In this document: positions 46,798-59,230 of the stretch, in pieces
Numbering within the stretch: the stretch's first letter is position 1
How the letters are laid out: each line of letters begins with the position of its first letter
Assembly: GCA_021018815.1 (NCBI GenBank)
Contig: JAITYX010000028.1
Coordinates: 3,985,001 to 4,049,000, forward strand
Direction of reading: 5' to 3'
DNA from: Talinum fruticosum
Lineage: Eukaryota > Streptophyta > Magnoliopsida > Caryophyllales > Talinaceae
Length of the DNA: 64,000 nt
Program-made: the position numbers and the translations under genes
Notes under the pieces: generated by a model
Database searches by the model: none
Told to the model about the DNA's origin: nothing
The model's input: only the letters and a program-made list of their open reading frames with translations

Positions 46798-49700
46798 TAC
46801 AGGAACCACGGCCGACCAGGGCCCGCCCAACTTCCCCTCTATGTGTCGGGTCTCTCTATTTTTTAAGGATTGTTTTTGAAGATGGTTTTAGAAAGTCGAT
46901 TTTAGATTGTGGGGATGAACCTTTTATTAAGATTTTTCGAGTTTTATTAAATTTAATTAATCAAAGTTTGAATGGCAATTTTATTAATTATTTTATTTTA
47001 GAAATTATAGTCAGAATTCCGGGATCTTATTTTCTAATTAAGGAATAAATAACATTATGGTTTTGGTTCTATTGTGAGGCTTTAGGGCCGATTGGTGTAA
47101 AAACACCAATATGGACCGAAGCCTCATCGGCTGACCCCACGGCGCAGGTAGTGGCCTCGCACCTATGGGTGCCCGGCTCCAGCCAGAGGTCATGGCTAGT
47201 GGAACCAGCCTCTGTCTCTACCCAATGGGTAGATCCAAAATCTAATGTTATCATTATCTGCGACCGTAAAACACCGAGATGTAGATTTGAATAGAACAAA
47301 GCATAAAATAAAGCAAGTCACCAATCAGGTTTGAGGAAAGAAAAACTAAGAAAAAACAAAATTTGCTCTGCCAATTTTAGTATGAGCAAACTAAAACTAA
47401 AAGAGGCTAAAATGACTCCATCGGTCTTTGAACGGAGAATCGGATTCGGGGTCAAGGGTACGAAACCTAGGGAAAACCCTTCCGTTCCGCCCGTCCGAAG
47501 ATGGTTGTTACTAGTTCAAGTAGTGTAATAAAATTGAAGGTTTGCTCGGGAGAGTCTCGAGTCACCCTAGAGGGGGTGAATAGGGTGAGGAAGAAATCTT
47601 GTGGAAATTCAAACTCTTTTGCTAGGTAAAATACAAAATGCGGTTCCGAGTCAAAACAGAGTCGGAAAAGTAGAGACTCGTAAAGACCGAATAGATAGAA
47701 ATGGCAAGAAAAGCAAATGCTTTAAGACAGATCCGAGTCTAGAATGAACTCGGAAAGTAAACACTTAGAGATTACGTGGAAACCCTCCTGGGGCAGAAAA
47801 CCACTGGACCGTGTCAATCCGCACACGAAGTCAAATCCACTATTTTGAGTCCACAAAATACCGTGAACTGATCGAACCTCGAGTTGATCCCTTAGACAAC
47901 TCTTTACAAGTTTTCCTAGACTCGAAATTCCCTTATCTCGATCTAGTACTTCCTAGCTGAGATAACCCTTACAGCTAGGGACAACTTAAGCCGAGTTCAC
48001 CCTTACAGACTTAGTAAAGGGACCTTACAAAGAAAGTAAGAAAGAGTTTGTAATCGAGTACAAGACCTTACAACTCGGAAGGTAATGAATTACAGAATAG
48101 GAGTTGTAAGTAGAAGATTGAGAATGAATACAAAGACTTTGCACAAGTACGTATATTAACAATAAGTTCGGCCAATCTTCAAGTCTTGTGAAGTGGCTTC
48201 TATTTATAGATCACCAGGCAGAGTAGCCGTTATCTTCATCTCGCTGACCGAGAGTCCTCTCGTGATCGTTGATAAAAGCTTTCGAGTCACTCGTAAAGTA
48301 TCCGTTGTAATGTGAACGTTGGACAACGGTTTAACTCTCTTGGAAGTCCCAAAACTACCAGCGGTGTCTTGAGAGATAAGGTAAAAACCACCATTAAGCT
48401 TAGTGTCTCAGCTTTCCAGATTTGGAAACAGACAGCTCCGACACTATCTTCTCGGGACTTGGAGCAGAGAAGGTGAAAAGCCATGTCTCGCTGGTGATTT
48501 GACGTTTTGAAGCCGGTTACTTTTGTGATTTGAAAAGTGTATCCTCGTTTGAATAACCTACAAAAGTAAAGCAATTTTGGTTCTCAAAGTATGAAATACT
48601 TTAGTCCAAGATTAGACACAGATAATAAAATAATTATGATAATTAATCAACTAATTATCCGAGTCGAAGAGAAGTGGAATTTTCCGAGTCTAATAACTAT
48701 ATAACTCAAAATTCCATCCGACTTAGTCTAAGTGATAGAACAAGATAAGTAAAGAATATCGAGTGAGATAACTTGATATAGACTAAGTATGAAACAGTAC
48801 TAGAGGTACCGACTCTAATGAAATAAAGCTTATAATCGAAGCCGATTCTGAGTGAGAGAAGGTGAAACACTAGTCCACTCAATCTGCGATAAATCGAGTG
48901 ATGTCTGGACTCGTAACAAAGAATCGGTTTTCGAGTCACTTAAAGAAGCGCAATAAACACATGAAGTGCAAGTTGTAGTACTTAGAGAAGATACCATTTC
49001 ATTCGGAAAAGTTTCTAAAACACAGAGAATGCCTTGGAATAAAAACTCTATAAATACGAGATGGTTATTCTTGATTCATGTAATGTAACTCGAAATGCGT
49101 TGAGCGAGTGTCCGAGTCTTCAAAAATAATGCAAGAAAACAAACATATAATGACATGCTAAGCGAAATTAAAGCAACCAAAACATAACAGGGAAAAGAAT
49201 AAGGAAAAGCAATAAAGCAAAGCGAAACAAAAACAATTACATCGGTCGGGAGAAATTTAAAGCGATTACATCTCTTAAACCACAATACGGAAAGCAATAA
49301 AAAACAGAAATAATTAAAACCGTTTGAAGGCTGACAAATTTCCATCAGGTTGTCCCATCTTACTAATCTGGATCTCCGCACTGGATCTCTCGATACAACG
49401 GTGACAATCAAAAGAAAGGGCTTGTTTTGTGAGTTGTGTATAGGGTATGGTGATGATCAGTTGAATAAGTGCCCGAGAGATCAGAATAATTGAATATTCT
49501 TTAGCACTTTGCACGGATTCAATGGCGGTAAGTAATAATTAAATAGATGCTTAAAATTAATTTCGACAGAGTAATGTTTAGGTGATAGAATTCTGGTTAG
49601 TTTTCTGCAACGTAATGCTAAGGCAGGAAGCCGTATGGGAATGAGAGCCATATGTTTCTATTTATAGGAGATGAACTGGGTCACAAATGACCTAGGGTTT

Positions 49701-50358
49701 GCCTCTATCCAGCCATCCAAACAGTTGAAATAAAATCGAGCCAAATCCTAAGAGATAGAACCAAATCGGAAAGAGATAAAACCGGATGAGAGAGCGGAGG
49801 CAGGCGCCCGCCAATCGAACGCCCTACGGTTTCATGCCCTAGTTGTGTCTCCAAGGACTCTCCAAGCCAAAACGCAGTGTTCCAGTTGATGCTTCTAGAA
49901 GGCAGGCGCTGGCCACGACGTCGTTCCGAGGGGGAAGCTTCTAGTCTCGTGTGGACTGTCTTGTGAAGCTTAAACGCATCACTTTGATGCTCCTAATCAT
50001 GAAATACAATGCTTTAATGCCGTATTCAAGTCTTCAGCTCCTTATACTCGGATGAAAGTAGAATGTAGGTCTCTTGACTTGGAATTTCCGGTACACTACA
50101 TCAAACTCCACAATCTCTAAAGGTTCGGCCGAGGCTTTTGGATCGTCCGAAAGAAAGGAGGATTTGTGGACCGACCCAAGGCAAAAGGCTATTTATTTGG
50201 TGTTAGGAGTTTTTGTGGTTTACCGGCTTAAGTTGCCCCAATCGATCACAGATCCGAGATCTAAATCCACAAACAAGACTCGGGATTATCATCATCGGGC
50301 CAACAAAACAAAACAAAGAAATAAAGATATAAGAGAGGACACTTTTTAGGTGTCTACA
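46798..50358 (-). repeat. 5' LTR of Tat G, interrupted by solo LTR A3
   Basis: The minus strand starts TGTAGACACC at 50358 and ends near 46798 (CCTGTA for expected CCTGCA/CCTACA). Without A3 and its TSD it is about 1.97 kb. A TATA box CTATAAATAG is at about 49658-49667 on the minus strand. The part 46798-47290 is missing from the 3' LTR of G but is weakly matched by 59930-60402 of element F. Confidence 0.85.
47535..49122 (-). repeat. Solo LTR A3 (copia family A), TSD AAAAT
   Basis: Starts TGAAGGTTTGCTC and ends CCGAGTCTTCA on the plus strand, flanked by perfect AAAAT (47530-47534 and 49123-49127). It is 1588 bp with no internal region. It lies inside the 5' LTR of Tat G, whose sequence continues on both sides. 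Confidence 0.95.
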
Positions 50359-50469
50359 AGTATATATTCCTAACACGAACCATTGTTGTAACTTGTTATT
50401 TTTTTATATTGGTTAAATTTCTCTTTTATTAAAATATAAAAAACAATGTGTATAAAATATATGGTTTCA

Positions 50470-51050
50470 TTTTTGCTTCCAATTTTGATGTATTATACAT
50501 TTATCATAAACTAGACATGATTTTTTTAAGTTTATGTAATTCATAAGACAATAATGAAATATGAATGAAATGTTAAGGCGACCTCTTTAATTCCCTTTAA
50601 CAACCCAAGACATAACAAGAACCAAAATTCCCTTGTTGTGATTAACAATGAGGTAGGTTTTACAAGACAAAACACGGAATGTACATGCAACATAGGCCGA
50701 TCCACAAAGAAGGGTAGAGGGTCGAGGAGTTAAATGGAAAGAAAAGGTCATAAACAATAGTCATTATTTATCACCTTTTGTTTCCATTTGACTCCTCGAA
50801 CCTTCTACCTTTCTTTGTGGATCGACTTATGTTGCATGTACACTTCGTGTTTTGTCTTGTAAAACCGACCTTATTGTTAATCCTAACAAGGAATTCGAAT
50901 CTTGTTATGTCTTTGGTCGCTAAAGCAAACTAAATCTATGGCCTCAACATTTCATTCATATTTCATTATTGTCTTATGAATTACATAAACTTCAAAAAAT
51001 CATAGGCTCTAGTTTACGATCATGTATAAAATAACAAACTTACAACCAAA
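50470..51050. repeat. Long inverted repeat (hairpin) in CACTA H
   Basis: Two arms of about 285 bases meet near 50760. The left arm contains TTTATGTAATTCATAAGACA and TGTACATGCAACATA; the right arm carries their reverse complements at 50960-50990 and 50833-50848. Similarity over the arms is high with small gaps, and the loop is about 12 bases. Both arms lie between the end of Tat G and the right end of the CACTA. A transcript would fold into a long hairpin. It may be a nested fold-back element, but I see no clear TSD. Confidence 0.85.
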
Positions 51051-51055
51051 AAGGA

Positions 51056-51405
51056 AATCGGAAATTTAGATAATTGGATAAATTAGTTCACCCCAACACC
51101 AACTCATCAAAATAAATAAATTTGATAACAAATTTATCTTTATGACAAGTATTTGGAAAGATCCCTATATCCAAATACCTTTCCAATTTTTACATTTTCA
51201 CATTTATATTTTCTCCCTATTGATCCTTAAACCATAAATTTTTTATTTCTCTAAACTCTAACCATATTTGGATATTAATTTCGAAAATTGGATAAATGAC
51301 TTCATGCCAACATTACCTCATCAAAATAAACAAATTTGGATACAAATTTATCTTTATGATAACTTTTTGGGGATGACCCTATATCCAAATTATCTTTCTA
51401 TTTCT
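51056..51405. repeat. Imperfect tandem duplication in CACTA H
   Basis: 51061-51200 and 51260-51405 share AATTGGATAAAT, CTCATCAAAATAAA, ACAAATTTATCTTTATGA and CCTATATCCAAAT in the same order. Spacing is about 200 bases. No coding role is seen. The following 51420-51830 is AT-rich with short repeated words (TTACCCACATTCTTAA twice). Confidence 0.75.
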
Positions 51406-52039
51406 CTAAACCATAAACAAATTTGTATACACTCCTTCGATTTACCATCCTAACTATCATTCTATTTCCCTAGGCCTACATTAATTAAATCCTAAACTCC
51501 TAAACCCTTTTCTCAAAATCTAAAAAATTTCATAAATTTCCAACTTAACAAACTAAACAAATGTTACCCACATTCTTAATAAACAATTCAAAAATTCAAC
51601 AATCTCAAACATTACCCACATTCTTAACGTTCAAATTACCTCAAATACATTCAACATTCAACTACCTAAATTTTGTAAATAACTTGAAGCGAAAAATAAA
51701 AGATGATAGAGAATCATACCGGAAGAACGACAACAACGAAGAGAGGGAGCAAGAGGCTAGAGGTCAAATAAGTAGTAGGCCGAGGAAAAGGGAAGAGGAG
51801 AGCTACACCTAAAACAATGGAGAGGAAATAGTGAGCGAAAGGAAAGAGTAATCAAAGGTAAAATCGAGAGCTTATCAACGAGAATGAGTGATTAGAAATT
51901 ACCGACGACAAGTATCAAGCCAAAGAGATCTAAATCTGAGGACTATGGACGGGACTTTGGAAGAGCGATTAGACCGAGAAAATAGAGAAGATGAACTGGG
52001 TGTGCAAAAAGCAGGAGCGGGTCTCGGGTTTTTAGATAT

Positions 52040-52277
52040 GTGAAACACATTTAACGATGATTCAAACATAGAACCGTCGTTACATGTGCCCTATGATGAC
52101 GGTTGTTTAAAACAACCGTCGTCATATGTTGAGGCCTTCACATATCACGACGGATGTTGTCATAGGTCGTAAACAACACCGGTTATTTACAAAAATGGCA
52201 CCGATCCATTATTCATGATGGTTTGTCCTTTAAACGTCGTTAAAGACCCATCGTTAAAAGTGGTTCGTGTAGTAGTG
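52040..52277. repeat. Right subterminal repeats and TIR of CACTA H
   Basis: Copies of GACGACGGTT-type words in both directions (52080-52160), then GTTAAAAGTGGTTCGTGTAG and the terminal TAGTG at 52277. They mirror the left end at 26501-26850. Confidence 0.85.
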
Positions 52278-52805
52278 TATACTAGAGGTTCACCCTAGAA
52301 ATTAAAACCTGTAAGGACCGCAAAGTCTAAAGGAGTAATAGTCATCTCCCCAAATGGGAGATTCAAAGTGTTTGTGGTATCATAACTGTTCGCTAATGGT
52401 TCGAATGATGCCTCGGTTAGTAAGGTCACACAAATCACTTAAAGTAATGTGGAGCGAACCAAACACGCATTAGTAAAGGTTTGCTCCAAGTGGATAGTTC
52501 AACTCAATGAAGGTGGCAAAGAACTTATTCATAGCTCTGCTAATTTAAATGTTGTCCCCCTATAAAGAATGAAGATTTGAAATTTCTAAGTTAAAGTTTG
52601 ACACTAGCATGAAATAAAAAGATATTCGAGTCAACACACTCATCATGGCGGATATCGCTAGCAAAGAAACACAACTCTCGGCCTCCATCAAGTGGTCACT
52701 TGGGTTCCACTTATGGTGGGGGCGCCTTTCCCTCTCAAGGAACAAGTCTTGAGTCAAGCTCTCGGCCTTTGTCTTTCTCTCGGGATGAAGACGCCTTTGA
52801 GGCAT
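52278..52805 (-). pseudogene. Plant-mobile-domain ORF of element F, N-terminal part
   Basis: ATG 52805 gives MPQRRLHPERKTKAESLTQD, matching the start of the G homologue. A VSLLAISAMM block lies before a likely intron (about 52650-52565). The second exon has MNKFFATFIELNYPLGANLY, then one frame over LNLPFGEMTITPLDFAVL (52350-52300), the plant-mobile-domain signature. It stops at the CACTA H end, and the protein continues at 26497 toward 24571. One stop and one frameshift are visible in the second exon. Confidence 0.78.
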
Positions 52806-53445
52806 ATTATGAGAATTCTTAAGGAAACCACACTAGTTTTCTCCTAGAAATGAGGAAGCAAGCAAGAAGTAAGAAGAGGAATTGTGAAGATGTGCAAAAT
52901 GAATTTCCAAGTCCCTTCATGTCATAGGGAAATCAATTAGCATTTAAAAATTAAAGCAAAATCAAGCATTTTTCTAATTGGCTGGATGCACGTTACTCGA
53001 CAACAAACTTCCCAACACTTAACAAGCACAACGTCTCAAGACCTGACCTAAGTCGGCTGCAGGCGTCGGACGGAAGGAGGTGTAGCCCCTAGCCGGCACC
53101 GATTTTAACAAGCATGGTCAACAAGTCCCGCAAGCCATGCAAGCAAGTCGGCTCACGGGCCCCCTCCCCCGCCCCCAATTTTAGCTTTGTTTAGTTTTGC
53201 TTTTAAGTCTTCTTTGATCGAATTATTCGGTAACATACCAAACTTTCGTACATCCGATCATTTATTGACAGTAATATTAGTACAACATAATTATTCAAGC
53301 AAAGCTTCATATCAAGAAATGATCAAGTTTTAGCAAAATTATCAAGCTTCAGGACTCTAACCAAGCCAAGCTCAAGACTACTCTAGCCGAATTTCAAAAC
53401 GCATATCGTGATCATTTACTAACGAGTGTTGGCATAGCAGAATTC
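52806..53445 (-). promoter_or_regulatory. Upstream region of the antisense PMD ORF in element F
   Basis: 53210-53400, read on the minus strand, aligns with 31835-32030 of element G, which is likewise upstream of its PMD ORF. A minus-strand CTATAAATAG at 53446-53455 could be a TATA box, although the same bases may belong to the start of the 3' LTR. No ORF is seen. Confidence 0.4.
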
Positions 53446-53999
53446 TATTTATAGAGGGCTTCCCTCCTCTTATTTGCTGCACACTATTCAGCTGGAAAAA
53501 CCCTCAAAGCTGAAAATCTCTCCCCCGATTCTCTCCCACACTCTCTATTCTCGATCTCTCATTAACATCACTCATTTCTCCATTTCTCAACCCACGTAAA
53601 AGGCTTTCTTTATGTTTTCATTTGAGCTTGTTACCCTACCTTTACGTTATCGAAATTTGTCTTTGATTCAAGATCAATAGGTGGCACAACCTCGAGGGCA
53701 CCGGACTCATTTTTTAAGTTCACCTTAATGAAAGTCACTACTACAGGAACCACTTTTAACTATGGTTCAAAAACGACCTTTAATTATGGTTATATGACGT
53801 CGTGTATGTGGCCGTATTTGTAGATGGGCATCTTTTACGATGGTTCAAAACCATAGTAAAAAACGCGTATGACGACGGTTCTTCATAAGAACCGTCGTCA
53901 TAGGTGGACATGACGACGGTTCTCATGAAGAACCCTCGTTATATGTCCGCCAATACAGATTATTATGGTTCCGCCTTAAGAACCGTAGTAATAGGTCCG

Positions 54000-55439
54000 A
54001 ATTGTTTTTCTTTTTGTAAATTTCTTGTGTTTGCTTTCCCTCTATACCACACAAAATAACATATATACAAGCATTTACAAACTCTTTTAGGTATAGACAA
54101 ACCCCAATCCAACAGTCTTGACCAAACTATATACAAACCAAGCAAATTTATCACACATTTGTATATGGTACATATAAAAAGATAGTGTAAAAATATATAC
54201 ACCTAATGTAAATATATACCTATGTAATTGTATATCTATCACATATATCTATGTTATATATAAAAGGAAGAGCAAAGTGCTATAGAAATATCAATTTGCC
54301 ATATTTACCCATTCTTTAACTTAAATTTTAAGGATAAAAATATCATTATATTATTATTTAATATACTTAACCCCTCTCTCTCCAATTACCCTCCCTCCCC
54401 CTCTCTCCCCAGTTACCTCCCCCCAAGTTACCTCCCCCTCTATCTGCAGTTTCCCTTCCACTGTCTCCCCCTCTCTCTCTTTCTCTGCATTTACCCATAT
54501 CCAAGCCCCATTAATTTTTTAATCAAATTTATTAACTATTTTTAATCTAACATAATTATAATTATAAAGATACATGAAGAATTTTCTTTTTAGATAAACT
54601 ACCCTTGATAATAGGAAAATTAAATATATAAAGTCTAACCTTAAAGTTTGGACCTTGTATAAATAAATAAATATTATTATATAAATTATCCTTATAACAT
54701 ATAAAATTTGGATAATTTATTTGTTTTATATATCTATCTATCTATCTATCTATGTTGTATATAAGGCCAAGAGTTCTCTATTGTTGTATAACTTTTGCTT
54801 TTTATTTTTATACCTTTCATATAACTTATATCTTAAAGATAAAATAGTCACAAATTATTAGATCATTAAACTTATCTATGTTATATATAAAGGTAAGACC
54901 TTTTATTGCTGTATAAATTTTAATTTGTCAATTATATCCTTATTTTGCATAAACTTATAGGGATTAGTTACTCATACATCAAAATAATTATTTCTAAAAA
55001 AATTAAATAAAAAATTAATTAAAAAAACCACTCACGTCAAACATTTTCGGAGCACATGTATATATGATTCAATTTAACCGTGAGTTAATGAAATGATTCA
55101 ATTTAACATACTCGGGGAGGGTGATGAGAAGCTAAGTTGCACTTTGCCGATCTGCATAAGAATAAGCATAACAATTACAATCATGGGATAACACTCGACA
55201 TAGAAGTTAACTATCTAAGAGTCCTGAAAATAAACAGACGAGTTTCACCTTAAAAGTAAACATTTTCCGGGATAACGGTCCTCATCCAAAACAACAAAAA
55301 CATACAAGAAGTAATTACTCAACAAGCAACACATCGAAGTTCCACAACAACCACATAATATACACCAGTCATTCAATAAGATTATACACAAATTAGTCAA
55401 ACTATAAACATGCATGTAAATATTATTTGGTTGCAAAAT
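54000..55439. other. AT-rich non-coding part of CACTA I
   Basis: No gene is seen. It has C/T-rich low complexity at 54370-54490, a TATC tetranucleotide run at 54728-54753, and three loosely repeated segments starting TATCTATGTT(A/G)TATATAA (54244, 54748, 54870), about 120-500 bases apart. The third repeat type may come from an unrecognised small element. Confidence 0.5.
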
Positions 55440-56802
55440 CTAAATTACCTCCACCATAAGCTCGAATTGGCCAACGAGTGATATCGTGTTCGCGTCGCTG
55501 GTGTTTGGAGAGAATGAATGCAAATCCCACATGGGCATGTCGGGTGCCGACATACCTATCTTGGTGAAGTACGCTATCCGGGTCCGCATCTAATCCCTCA
55601 TATGTTCTACCTAGACAACCATTTGGGACATTTGGGATTGTTGGAACTCTAATTGGGACCTCATTTGGACCATTTCAGCTGCATATACGCTTCGTTGGAA
55701 GTGACAAGGTGCTTATTCCTAGCCTAGATGTGCTCAACTATCCCTACCCTCCCACAGATGGCTCGAACACGACCGGGATGCTCATCTCTTGCTAGGGCCA
55801 AGACTTACTTATCCCTCCTCCCCGTGATGTCGGCGACGTCCGAAGTTGATGTTTGTGACAAAGACTCTCGTAAGAAGAAAATAAATTATCACTTGACAAT
55901 TCATAATATTAAAACCGATAATTTCTCAAAATAAATAAAAGGAAGTAGTAAAAAACTCACGTGTCGCTACACAATAGATTCTACTTTTGTCATAATGAAG
56001 GTTCTATCTTTCTTCTTTCTTCCTTCGACTCACAACTCGTCCCTCTCAATAGTGAGTTGCGAAGTATCCGTGATGGAACCTTCACCGGATGTGCTTTGAG
56101 GTTGTTAAGCTTTTGCTTCTACAACTTCTCCTCCAATTTCGCGTATCCCCGACGGGACATCGTATGGGGATACACATTGCTCTTAATCCTCTTCCAGATT
56201 GGCTTTACCTAGTGCCTGCGGAAGTAATTAAGACAACGAAAATATCAATACATAAGACTTAAATCATAAAAAAGATAACAAATGATGATAAATTACCATG
56301 TATTTCGGAGAGGAGACATATGCTTCAAACATCCTCCAGTCCTCCTCTCGTGATGAAATTGTAGACCTCCCGGGGTTTACCTTCTTGTTTTATCTCGCTT
56401 TGTTTTGTGGACCCATATAGCAACAATGCGATATTTGAAGTTTCTAAATTTTTCTGCCGCTAACATAAGGCTCTTGTGTTTCACCAAGGGGATTTCATAT
56501 TCTTTAATACAAGAATGGCATGCATTAGTACATATATATTAACCATTTACAATAAGTTTCAATACTATGTTGAGATGTAGTGCATTTACCTAAATATCGT
56601 TCCAAAAGTTGTCCTTAACGGAATAGAGGATCGTGACCCAACTTCGTAGGTCGATGTTCACGTATGTGCGGGTTGCCCCACCAACATAGCTCGTAAAGCA
56701 AGCTCTATGATCACCTACATCATTTTTTTTCCTATCAAATTCCACCCGTGGAAGGAGAGTTAGATCGTATTTACTCCGAACCAACTTCTCCTTGCTCATC
56801 AT
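55440..56802 (-). pseudogene. TnpA-like protein gene (Transposase_24) of CACTA I
   Basis: Read on the minus strand from ATG 56802: KEKLVRSKYDLTLLPRVEFD and RTYVNIDLRSW lead to FWNDI and a likely donor at 56589. The next exon (about 56515-56300) has AAEKFRNFKYRIVAIWVHKT and EEDWRMFEAYVSSP. The third (56215-55960) has PIWKRIKSN and MSRRGYAKLEEKL. The last (about 55890-55440) has SQTSTSDVADITGR, EHPGRVRAICG, a coiled coil (MVQMRSQLEFQQSQMSQMV) and an end at 55440-55442. These blocks match plant En/Spm Transposase_24 proteins, which bind subterminal repeats and assist excision. At least two stops are visible in exon 4, so the copy is probably inactive. Intron limits are approximate. Confidence 0.75.
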
Positions 56803-56896
56803 TGTTCATCCCCTTGATTTTTTCGTACTTTGTGAAGAATCTATTTTATACTCGCAAGCAATTATATAAATCTAAATAAATAAATATGTATAAAAA

Positions 56897-58453
56897 CACT
56901 ACTAGAAAATCGCCATATAGCGACTGAAAACGTAATTTAGCGACGGAATTTCTTAATTAGCGATGAATTAGCAACGGAAAAAATTTCGTCGCTGATTTTT
57001 GCGTTGCTAAAAATCGGGGACGGATTTTTGCGATTCCGTCACTAATTAGCGACGGAATATGATTCTGTCGCTATTGGAATCAGCGACGGAATTTCTTGTT
57101 TCGTCGCTGATTGGATTAGCGATGGAATCAAATTCCATCGCTAATCCGTCGCTGATTCATCGCCAATGTTTTTAAAAAAATTAACAATTTTCTGTATTTT
57201 TGAGTGTTTAATACGAAAAATCTTGAACGAAATACAAATTCAAATAATCCAGTAGCATAACAACCTCAAATTCAACTTCAATTCAAACACAAAAATCATA
57301 TACAAACACAAAAATCATAAATAATCCAACTTCAATTAACCAACATGCATAAAAACTAATTGAAAAAAAAAACAAGAGTATTACATTATTTACAAACACA
57401 AGTTATGTTCTTCATCTTCCTTTTCTTCTTCTTCTTCCTCTTTCTCATTATCTTCATCTTCTACCTCATTTTCATTCCAACCATGCCTATTAAAATAAAT
57501 TATATCAAATCCTCTAAAATCTGAAATTTTATAGTAAACAAAGTAAATTATAAACACAACCAACAAAGAGGGAGGATAAAGAAAGCAGACCTACAAGATG
57601 ATAAAGGTGGTTAGTTGGCGGCGGTGGCGAGTGGTGGCCTCTTCCTTCTCTCATGCTCTCACTTCTCTCTAATTCTCAATCCATCTCTCCTTAATATTTT
57701 GCCGAGTCCCGTTGAAGTCGGGCTTATATTTGCAAAATAACGACGGATTAGCGACGGACACAGTCCGTCGCTACTTAAAAAATTTAGTTAGCGACGGAAT
57801 TAGGGATGGAATAGTCCGTCGCTAAAAAAAAAAATTTTAATTTCAAAACTGGATAAAATTTAGTAGCCCCGCAACCTATAATTTTTCAAATTTCGAGTTA
57901 GTGACAGATCGGTCCGTCGCTAAATAAAAATTTGAAATATTTTATATATTTGAAAAATGAAAATAGGTGGCACATTTAAATTTTAAAAATTTTAGATTAG
58001 CTGACGTAATTAGCGACTGAATTTTCCGTTGCTAATTTAAATTTGAACATTTTTATAATTTTTTGAAATAAAAATAGGCGGTGAAATTTAAAATTTTTTA
58101 AATTTTGAATTAGCGACTGAATTAACGATAGAATAATTCCGTAGCTAGTTAAAAAATTAAAAATGAGATTTAGCGATGGACCGATTCCGTTGCTAAGTAA
58201 AAAAATAATAAAAAATTAGATTTAGCGACTGGAATCAGCGACGGATTGATTCCGTAGCTAAATAAAAAACAATAAAAAATTAAAAAAATAATTTTTCAAA
58301 AATCCGTCGCTATTTTTTCCGTTTCCGTCGTTAGGTCCGTTGCTAATAAGTAAAATAGCGACGGAATTTTTTCTGTCGCTAAGTTAAATTTATCCGACAA
58401 ATGTCGGCTTCAGTCGCTAATTTCCGTCGCTATATAACGTTTTTGTAGTAGTG
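56897..58453. mobile_element. Small non-autonomous CACTA element J, TSD AAA
   Basis: The left end CACTACTAGAAAATCG and the inverted right end CACTACTACAAAAACG continue into CCATATAGCGAC and GTTATATAGCGAC. Flanking AAA triplets are at 56894-56896 and 58454-58456. Length is 1557 bp. Dense subterminal copies of TTAGCGACGGAAT and its inverse fill 56930-57165 and 57740-58440. The middle has T/C-rich low complexity (57410-57470) and no ORF. It lies upstream of the TnpA-like gene of element I. Its repeat motif differs from that of H and I, so a different transposase would have moved it. Confidence 0.92.
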
Positions 58454-59194
58454 AAATTTTCGGACGGAAATGTAGAAGTTGGGATGAGCGGCAGCCAACA
58501 CGGGCTGACCGTGTTGTCTAGCACAACTCGTGCTTGGTTGCACCGGCCGTGCTAGCTGCCCAACTCCTCGATTCCTTAATTTTAGCCGTTTTCTTGAGTT
58601 TCTTTATATGTTATGTTTTTCTCCTCTCATTGTTACTTATACTTGTATTTCTCCTCCTCCGCCTTGCCCCTGAACACCCTAAGAAAAAGGGACAAAACTA
58701 CAAGCCCACAATGCCTCTAGATTGAACAATAGCAATTTAGTGTATGCATGCCCTCGCGTTTTACAATAGAATTCAACAATGTATGGTTTTCAACTCAAGG
58801 TATAAGTTTAGACAAATTCCTAGGACCGTTCTTAACCCCACAATGGTGATTTCATTAAGGACAATGATTCAAGCCCCAAAATAATAACAATAATTTGTCA
58901 AGTTTAATTATGCTAAATGAGAGTTTAACTACACCTGTGACGACCATAAAGCATGCCACATTTGCACATTTCATTTACAAAATAAGAGAGGGGATATGAG
59001 TTACATACCGGCCGGCGAGAGTGAGAGAGAGGGTGCAGCGACAACCGAAAACCGTATAAAGAAGAGACATCGAGAGATTGAGTGGAAGGCACGCCGGAAG
59101 CCATCGACGATGGCAAGGAGATAGTAGGCAGAGTAAGTGGGAGCAACCGGAAACTGCAGCAGTGAGAGATTGAAATGAAAGTGACTGGAGAGAC

Positions 59195-59195
<1 letters not shown>

Positions 59196-59227
<32 letters not shown>
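59196..59227. repeat. GA microsatellite
   Basis: About 16 GA units inside the right part of CACTA I. Frames crossing it give Ser-Leu runs and are not genes. Confidence 0.95.

Positions 59228-59230
<3 letters not shown>

Larger units (their letters stand above)
30358..50358 (-). mobile_element. Tat/Ogre-type Ty3-gypsy element G, nearly full length
   Basis: Read on the minus strand: 5' LTR (50358-46798), Arg-type primer-binding site, leader with a SINE, gag, protease, reverse transcriptase with RNase H, a second (Tat-type) RNase H, and integrase. Two antisense ORFs, a polypurine tract and the 3' LTR (31688-30358) complete it. It interrupts CACTA H. Two solo copia LTRs and one SINE have inserted into it, and all coding regions are broken, so it is old. 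The right-hand flank AGTAT (50359-50363) has no clear partner, because the 3' LTR lacks about 490 bases at its end and the left TSD seems lost. The second RNase H and the antisense ORFs place it in the Tat lineage. Confidence 0.9.
26501..52277 (-). mobile_element. CACTA element H, TSD TAT, carrying nested Tat element G
   Basis: The left end is CACTACTACAAGAACCACTT and the right end is its near-perfect inverse (one mismatch within 20 bases: CACTACTACACGAACCACTT when inverted). Both are flanked by TAT (26498-26500 and 52278-52280). Subterminal repeats based on TATGACGACGGTTCT and its inverse fill 26640-26850 and 52040-52200, as in CACTA elements where TnpA-type proteins bind. Without element G (30358-50358) it is about 5.8 kb. 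A decayed TnpD-type transposase lies on the minus strand at 28025-30045. It inserted within the plant-mobile-domain ORF of element F, and removing it makes that ORF continuous. Confidence 0.93.

Noticed and set aside
50359..50363. AGTAT as a TSD for Tat G with GCATA at 30353
   Set aside because: The two do not match, and the 3' LTR is truncated, so no duplication can be claimed.
53733..53735. Perfect 3-bp TSD for CACTA I
   Set aside because: Left AGT and right ATT differ by one base, so the TSD is only approximate.
54240..55100. Possible Helitron (repeated TCTATGTTATATATAAAGG-type starts)
   Set aside because: No 3' hairpin with CTRR end and no Rep/helicase gene were found; simple AT-rich repeats explain it.
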